NCBI GenBank assembly: GCA_036936605.1
Contig: JAUPFV010000004.1
Span: 138,021,473-138,085,472 of the forward strand
Length of the DNA stretch: 64,000 nucleotides
Direction of reading: 5' to 3'
Source: Limnanthes douglasii subsp. nivea
Taxonomy: Eukaryota > Streptophyta > Magnoliopsida > Brassicales > Limnanthaceae
Under the pieces are notes generated by a model. That model did no database searches, was not told the origin of the DNA, and saw only the letters and a program-made list of their open reading frames with translations. Positions 57,960 through 64,000 of this stretch are shown here, piece by piece (the first letter of the stretch is position 1; each line of letters starts with the position of its first letter). Made by a program: the position numbers and the translations under genes.

Positions 57960-58930
57960 GATGGTTAGCCAATCACAATAGGAAAGCATCGTGTGAACCT
58001 CCAATGATAAAATTGTTCTCATAAAAAACAAATACTATGCTCGCCTAGAACTCATAGGAAGAGAGTTCCCCAAACAATTTTATATGCACATGATGGACAA
58101 ATACGACGGTACTACCAACCAACCATCACTTAGAGAAATTACAGAATACAACTATATTCGGTTTCAAACCTAACAACATCATGCTCTCACAGGTTTCTCC
58201 ATGACATTTTGACAATTTTGACCAATGACATTTTATAGACCCTAGATCCGACAAAATCTTTCAAGATTTGCGGAGCTCTTGTTTAAGCCACTTTAAATGG
58301 ACTACATCACGACTTGTGCGAGAAATAAGCAACCTTGAAGGTTGCATTTGAAAGCGCCGTCATCGAACCGTGGTAACAGAAGATTATTATACGACAATCG
58401 ACTTCTTGAAGATTTGACTAAGTGTGAAATAGAAACGAGAGAGAAGCTATTGCGTTGTGTGGAGATGTTCATTAAGGTTGAATAAAATTATGAAAAATGG
58501 TATCTCCTCTCCAAAGTTAAATGAAGCACGATCCGGTAGGACAAATTAAAGAAGGATGGTGCCGACCAGAGTTCAAACAAACATCGATATTTATTGTATT
58601 ATCCGAGAATATTTTCACCATCTACAACAAAACCAAATACAAAGTAAACTAAAAGAGGCCGAAAAAAACGATGGCTCCGATCAACGAACGATCAAAATGA
58701 TTTTATTGTATTTATCATAACGTTCATGGTCACGAAACGAATTACTATAATCAATGATAAAACGTGATTCAGAGGCTCATTAAAAACGTAGAGCTGATAG
58801 AGTTTTTAAAAGATAATAAGAAACATAAATAAGAAATAAAAGAGGTAATGGATAAAAAAAATTACATAGATAAATTGCACCATTTTATGAAGAGATTCAA
58901 TGCACCCTTCCAAGATAGAGTGCTTTAATG
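57960..58930 (+). pseudogene. Ty3/gypsy gag remnant
   Basis: Readable in pieces: FYMHMMDKYDGTTNQ (the YDGTTDP-type start of the gag domain) near 58080, a REKLLRCVEMFIKVE helix near 58440, and CIYHNVHGHETNYYN near 58700, a C-x2-H-x4-H motif whose last Cys is now Tyr. LIKNVELIEFLKDNKKHK follows at about 58770. Stops throughout. The part at 58590-58735 also occurs at 2870-3007. Confidence 0.65.
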
Positions 58931-59162
58931 GATTTTTATGAAGACACGTTTGAAGCTCTACAAAGATTGAACCTGCTTTTGATTGAGAATTTTGTTTGTT
59001 TCAAATTGTTTTCTTTCGATTGGGTAGTTTATATTTTATTGGAAATTTTGTTCGTTTTGGATTATTTGTTTTCGAATGATTCATTAAATTTCAATTGAGA
59101 ATTATGTTTGTTTTGCATTGTTTGCTTTCAATTGTATAATTGAATTTTGATCTGGAATTTGA
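58931..59162. repeat. Degenerate T-rich tandem repeat
   Basis: Three diverged units of about 60 bp, each with a TTTTGTTTGTTT-like core followed by a TTTCGATT or TTTCAATT core. No gene. Confidence 0.4.
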
Positions 59163-60750
59163 CTTTCTATTAAGACTTAGTTCTAATTTTGATTTTGATT
59201 TGATATTGGTGGATTATCTAATTATATCCGTTTAGCGCTTGTGGATTATTATTGTAATATGACGAGAAAATATTAATCTGTATAATCTATTAATACCCAA
59301 CTTAATAGGGAAAAGTTTGCATATTGGATTCGTTGTCATAAAAAAATTCTTCATGGTATGCATATGTAAAAATATGTTTTAAGTGCAAAACTTCCACCTA
59401 CTGATAAAAATAATGTTGAGAACTATATTATGTTGCTTAATACACGGGAAACTGACAAATTTAAGGTTATCACTTGAATTAATAACTCTGTAACTCATTC
59501 GATTGGTAATAAGTTGGCTAAGTATGAAACAACAAAAAGAGTTTGAGATACCAGTCCAACTTTGCCAGGAAATACCAGTTAAAGTATGATATTTATGTTT
59601 TACAACAGAATAATATGAGTATTTCATAGTTTTATGTTGTCGTGTCTAATTTGCGGGATCAATTAACTCTTAGAGAATCTGTAGAATGGAATGAGTTCAA
59701 ATCTTATGTTGCTAGAACGAAAGAGAAACGTTTGTTGCAGTTTTTAATGGCCTTGCGTTATGAGTTTGAAGGAATGTGTGGAACAATTATCCATCAATTC
59801 CATTTTCTCATTATTAATTTGGTAGTTCATGAGATTATTATAGAGGATACTCGAATCAAATCTCATATTGATAAGGGGTCCAAAGTGACTAATGTACATA
59901 CTGTGTTTGTTGTCCCACAAAGACCTCATGTTCCAAATCAGTCTAGACAAACATCCGGTGGAAAAATGATAGCCTTTGATGAGGTGCTTTTTGTAAACAG
60001 AAGAACCATTGGAAGTCTCAATGTCCATTTTTGATAGCAAAACAACTGAAACAACAACAACAACCTTTTTAGTAGCAAAACTTTAATAACGATCCTTATC
60101 CTTTCATTCTCCTATGTAATTTTGTTCTCTATTTTGTTCCCCATAGTTTACTATTATTGCAGCATCATTAGAAGATACTGATGGTATAACGCCACCCTCT
60201 ACATTGGAACCCCAGATTATGGAATCCTTTAGATATTTTTTTACTTATAATCCTACTACCACATCTACATCAATATCTCAAACAAGTCTATCATCATCTT
60301 CTACCTTAGGTATTTTTTTTATCTTTATGGATTTTAGATTCCGGTGCGCCTCGCCATATGTCATTGTATATGCTATATTTTTTTTGTCTCTTATTTCCTC
60401 CATATATGTCTTGTCTGCCAATGCTACATCAATTCCAATATAAAGTGTTAATTTATTGCTACCATTCATATATCGCTCCTTGATGTTTACTACATTCTAA
60501 ACCTTGCTTTGAATCTTATTTTGGTCAGTCAATTATATAAATCTGTTCAGTGGGTCATCTTTTATGATTATGTTTGTGCTATGTAGGATCAACATAATCA
60601 GAGAGTGATTATGATAAGGCGTAAATTGGGAGAGCTCTGTATCTTGGATGATCTCAAAGTCATTTAATGTTGTTGCTTCTACTCTTAATTTGTCTTCTTT
60701 TTATTTGAGTTATTTTTCATCGAATTTTAACTTTGGTATTCCCATTTTAA
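59163..60750 (+). pseudogene. Ty1/copia gag-protease remnant, first unit of a tandem duplication
   Basis: Gag: 59642-60034 holds SNLRDQLTLRESVEWNEFKS, RLLQFLMALRYEFEGM, VVHEIIIEDTRIKSHIDKGS, all typical of the copia gag (UBN2-like) domain. Degraded protease at 60320-60470: an ATTTTAGATTCCGGTGCGCC stretch encodes the LDSGA motif in another frame, then VLSANATSIPI. A GKLCILDDLK-like end is at 60620-60660. Repeated at 60751-62340. Confidence 0.7.
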
Positions 60751-62350
60751 CTTTCTATTAAGACTTAGTTCTAATTTTGATTTCGATTTGATATTGGTGG
60801 ATTATCTAATTATATCCGTTTAGCGCTTGTGGATTATTATTGTAATATGACGAGAAAAGATTAATCTCTACAATCTATTAATACCCAACTTAATAGGGAA
60901 AAATTTGCATATTCGATTTGTTGTCATAAAAAAATTCTTCATGGTAAGCATATGTAAGGATATGTTTTAAGTGCAAAACTTCCACCTACTAATAAAAATA
61001 ATGTTGAGAACTATATTATGTTGCTTAATAAACGGGAAACTAACAAATTTAAGGTTATCACTTGAATTAATAACTCTGTAACTCATTCGATTGGTAATAA
61101 GTTGGCTAAGTATGAAACAACAACAAAAGTTTGAGATCATTTGGAGCGATTGTATACTCAGTCCAACTTTGCCAGGAAATACCAGTTAAAGTATGATATT
61201 TGTGTTTTACAACAGAATAATATGCGTAGTTCATAGTTTTATGTTGTCGTGTCTAATTTGCGGGATTAATTAACTCTTAGAGAATCTGCAGAATGGAATG
61301 AGTTCAAATCTTATGTTGCTAGAACGAAAGAGAAACGTTTGTTGCAATTTTTAATGGCCTTGCGTTATGAGTTTGAAGGAATGCGTGGAACAATTATCCA
61401 TCGATTCCATTTTCCCATTATTAATTTGGTAGTTCATGAGATTATTATAGAGGATACTCGAATAAAATCTCAAATTGATAAGGGGTCCAAAGTGACTAAT
61501 GTACATACTGTGTTTGTTATCCCACAACGATCTCATGTTCCAAATTAGTCTAGACAAAACATTCGGTGGAAAAATGATAGCCATTGATGAGGTGCTTTTT
61601 GTAAACAGAAGAACCATTGGAAGTCTCAATGTCCATTTTTTATAGCAAAACAGCAACAACAACAACCATTTTAGTAGCAAAACTTTAACAACAACCCTTA
61701 TCCTTTCATTCTCCTCTACAATTGTGTTCTCTATTTCGTCCCCCATAGTTTACTATTGTTGCAGCATCATTAGAAGATACTGATAGTACAACGCACCCTC
61801 TACATTGAAACCCCAGATTATGGAATCCTTTAGATAATTTCTTATAATCCTACTATCACATCTACATCAATATCTCAAACTGGTCTATCATCATCTTCTA
61901 CCTTAGGTATTTCTTTATCTTTATGGATTTTAGATTTCGGTGCGCCTCGCCATATGTCATTGTATATGCCATAAAAAAATTGTTGTCTCCTATTTCCCCC
62001 ATATATGTCTTGTCTGCCAATGCTACATCAATGCCAATACAAAGTGTTAGTTTTATTTCTACCATTCATATATCGCTCCTTGATGTTTACTACATTCTAA
62101 ACCTTGCTTTGAATCTTATTTTGGTCAGTCAATTGTATAAATTTGTTCATTGGGTCATCTTTTATGATTATGTTTATGCTATGTAGGATCAACATAATCA
62201 GAGAGTGATTATGATAAGGCGTAAATTGGGAGAGCTCTGTATCTTGGATGGTCTCAAAGTCATTTAATGTTGTTGCTTCTACTGTTCATTTGTCTTCTTT
62301 TTATTTGAGTTACTTTTCATTGAATTTTAACTTTGGCATTCCCATTTGGG
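60751..62350 (+). pseudogene. Ty1/copia gag-protease remnant, second unit of the duplication
   Basis: Direct repeat of 59163-60750 with an offset of about 1588 bp and a few percent divergence. Some breaks differ: this unit has the fuller LERLYTQSNFARKYQLKYD-type gag segment near 61140-61200 that is partly deleted in the first unit, but a TAG near 61545. The coding order continues from here into integrase, so this unit is the one attached to the rest of the element. Confidence 0.7.
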
Positions 62351-62399
62351 ATATGCATCTACGTCTTATTCAAAAAAAATAGTCTCTACAGGTGTTTTA

Positions 62400-63200
62400 G
62401 GTTAGTTAAACACTTTTAATGTATTTTATTGTAGTGGTTGTGAACTGGAAATATTTTATGATTTACCTTTTAATCAAAGTATCACTTCTTTTTATTGTTA
62501 TTTGTGATATTATTCATTCTGATGTCTGGGGTCCATCTCTTGTAGCCACAAAGGATGGTTCGTCCTATTTTGTATATTTTATTGATGATTATACTCAAAA
62601 CATATGGGGTTATCTTATATAACAAAGGTCATACTTCGTTGGAATTTAGAGAGAATTTAAAGCACTTGTTAATGCTCAACATTCGATTGTCATAAAGTTC
62701 TTTAGGTGTGACTTAAGAGGTTAATATACCTACAATAATTTCACTCGGCTACCTGCATCCGATATATTAATTATCTTGTACTATCACCCCTCAGTAAAAT
62801 GATGTTGCAGAAAGAAAACATCGTCATGTTGTTGAGACTGCTCGTTCTTTCCTTTTATCTATTGAAGTTCATATTGTTTTATAAGAGAAACAATTTTGAC
62901 TACTATTTATGTAGCTAATCGAATTCCCGTTGCCCATAATTCAGGGATTTCTCCCTTTCAAAGTTATAGAGAAAACCTTAATATTATTCTTCCTTACAAG
63001 TGTTTGGATGTACATGTTTTGTCATTCTTCCTGTTATTGGACCCAACAAATTGGGTCATAAAACAACTACATATGTTTTTATGGGTTATGATGTTACATA
63101 TAAAGGTTATTATTGTTATGATTGCACCAGTCGGAAGATATATGTAACTCGCAATGTTATATTTCTTGACCATAAATCATTTTATTAGATTCTGGTAAAA
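62400..63200 (+). pseudogene. Ty1/copia integrase remnant
   Basis: IIHSDVWGPSLVATKDGSSY and VYFIDDYTQNIWGYL (62500-62622) are the first catalytic Asp region. A FRCDLRG-type motif is near 62700, RKHRHVVETARSF near 62810, ANRIPVAHNSGISPF at 62912-62960, FGCTCFVILP and GYYCYDCTSRKIYVTRNVIFL at 63000-63180. The order is that of a copia integrase. Several stops and shifts. Confidence 0.8.
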
Positions 63201-64000
63201 TCACATGACGGAATTAAGACAAACCTTCACGCTATTAATCATTTTGAAAATGATGTACCAACCAATCAAACATTAAAATAGTTGATACTACTTATACTCC
63301 ATTAATTCTTTATAAAGAACATGTTTAATTAAGGATCATAAAAAAATATTTAAGACATCTACTTAGCCCCGAGCCTAGCCTTGTATCTGGATAACTGGAA
63401 ATACTACATATATGGCTTTATTTTAAATATCCATTTACTCTCAACCATCTTCTGACCCTTCAGTTGCTTAACAAGAATCCAAATGTTCATTTTTTTTAGA
63501 GATCTCAGTTCTTATTTTATTGACGTAAGTAAATTCTATTTATCATTACTCTTGGTAGCATCGTGATATGTCTCGGGTTCAATAACATATCCTTGCATTT
63601 TCAATCAATTAATTTATAACCGATTATATTGGAAAAACCATGCCTCTTCGAATGTTTGTTTGGTATTTATGCTCTATCTATCGTTAGTTGATAATTGTCT
63701 CATGTTGCTATGTCATCTGATCATCCGAAGACCCTAGAAAACCAGACCCTTGATCAGCTTCAGACTTATACAATAGTTGAATTTCCATTGTGGCCTGAAG
63801 CGAAACCAAGCCTAAAATCATTTTCGGTAGAAGCATCTTGTCTCAAAATTAAATATGTAGTTCAGATCCATCATCAACTTTATATCTCTTCCTGATAGTA
63901 CTAGGTCAATTATCCATCATATTTTTCAATAGAATATCGTCTTGATTGAAAACCTCGTCGCAATTTATCAAAGCCATCTAACGTACATATTCAATACACC
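63201..64000 (-). pseudogene. Ty1/copia RT-region remnant on the minus strand
   Basis: On the minus strand 63340-63480 matches the RT start of the copia remnants A and B (WILVKQLKGQKMV, SKWIFKIKP, RYKARLGAK). 63890-64000 matches their integrase/RT junction (compare the FNQDDI sequence with 6270-6350). It comes from a different insertion than the plus-strand copia at 59163-63200, and continues beyond the window. Confidence 0.6.

Overview
The window reads as plant nuclear DNA, and most likely a repeat-rich (pericentromeric-type) part of a Brassicaceae genome. The plant signs are nested Ty3/gypsy and Ty1/copia retrotransposons, a MULE transposase gene with plant-type introns, and a tRNA-Gly(GCC) gene followed directly by a C/D snoRNA, an arrangement known from plants. 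The Brassicaceae hint is a glycosyl hydrolase 1 fragment that looks closest, from memory, to myrosinases and related beta-glucosidases. AT-rich spacers fill much of the rest, and almost every ORF belongs to a transposable element.

Layout. 1-531: the tail of an unrecognised protein. 1590-5460: two copies of an unclassified AT-rich repeat around a gypsy scrap. 5302-25004: copy A of a 9.3 kb duplicated block (copia remnant plus LTR, old Tat-type gypsy remnant, Tat element 2). Copy A is split by a nearly complete Tat element, element 1 (10109-20504, 297-bp LTRs, 5-bp target duplication). 25004-29461: the rest of element 2, cut off against 29462-30430, a five-exon 3' fragment of a beta-glucosidase gene. 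30976-40576: copy B of the duplicated block, without element 1 but with a private solo LTR. 40577-47770: Tat element 3. 47770-50515: Tat element 4. 50560-52740: more of the AT-rich repeat and a copia-type LTR. 53132-53313: tRNA-Gly/snoRNA unit. 54225-57411: MULE transposase gene with an intact coding frame, a convergent 125-codon ORF, and hairpin-rich repeats. 57960-58930: gypsy gag remnant. 59163-64000: copia remnants, one with a 1.59 kb tandem duplication.

The most interesting system is a second gene carried by the Tat elements. Between the integrase and the 3' LTR, and on the strand opposite gag-pol, each of elements 1, 2 (two copies), 3 and 4 carries a gene or gene remnant. It codes for a basic N-terminus, a globular conserved domain, a charged linker, a long coiled coil and an acidic tail. 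Elements 1 and 3 share one intron at the same place and phase. In element 1 and both copies of element 2 a TATA-like box lies 164 bp before the ATG. The gene runs towards pol. Between the two stop codons lie tandem repeats (different in each element) and a conserved block of about 50 nt. Extra antisense ORFs are known in Tat-lineage elements. Their own promoter, the shared intron and the conserved block are what I think deserve follow-up.

Nearly all retroelement genes here are broken by stops and frameshifts. The clear exceptions are the MULE transposase frame (630 codons over three exons), the 125-codon ORF, the tRNA and the snoRNA. All family assignments were made by eye from motifs, with no database search.
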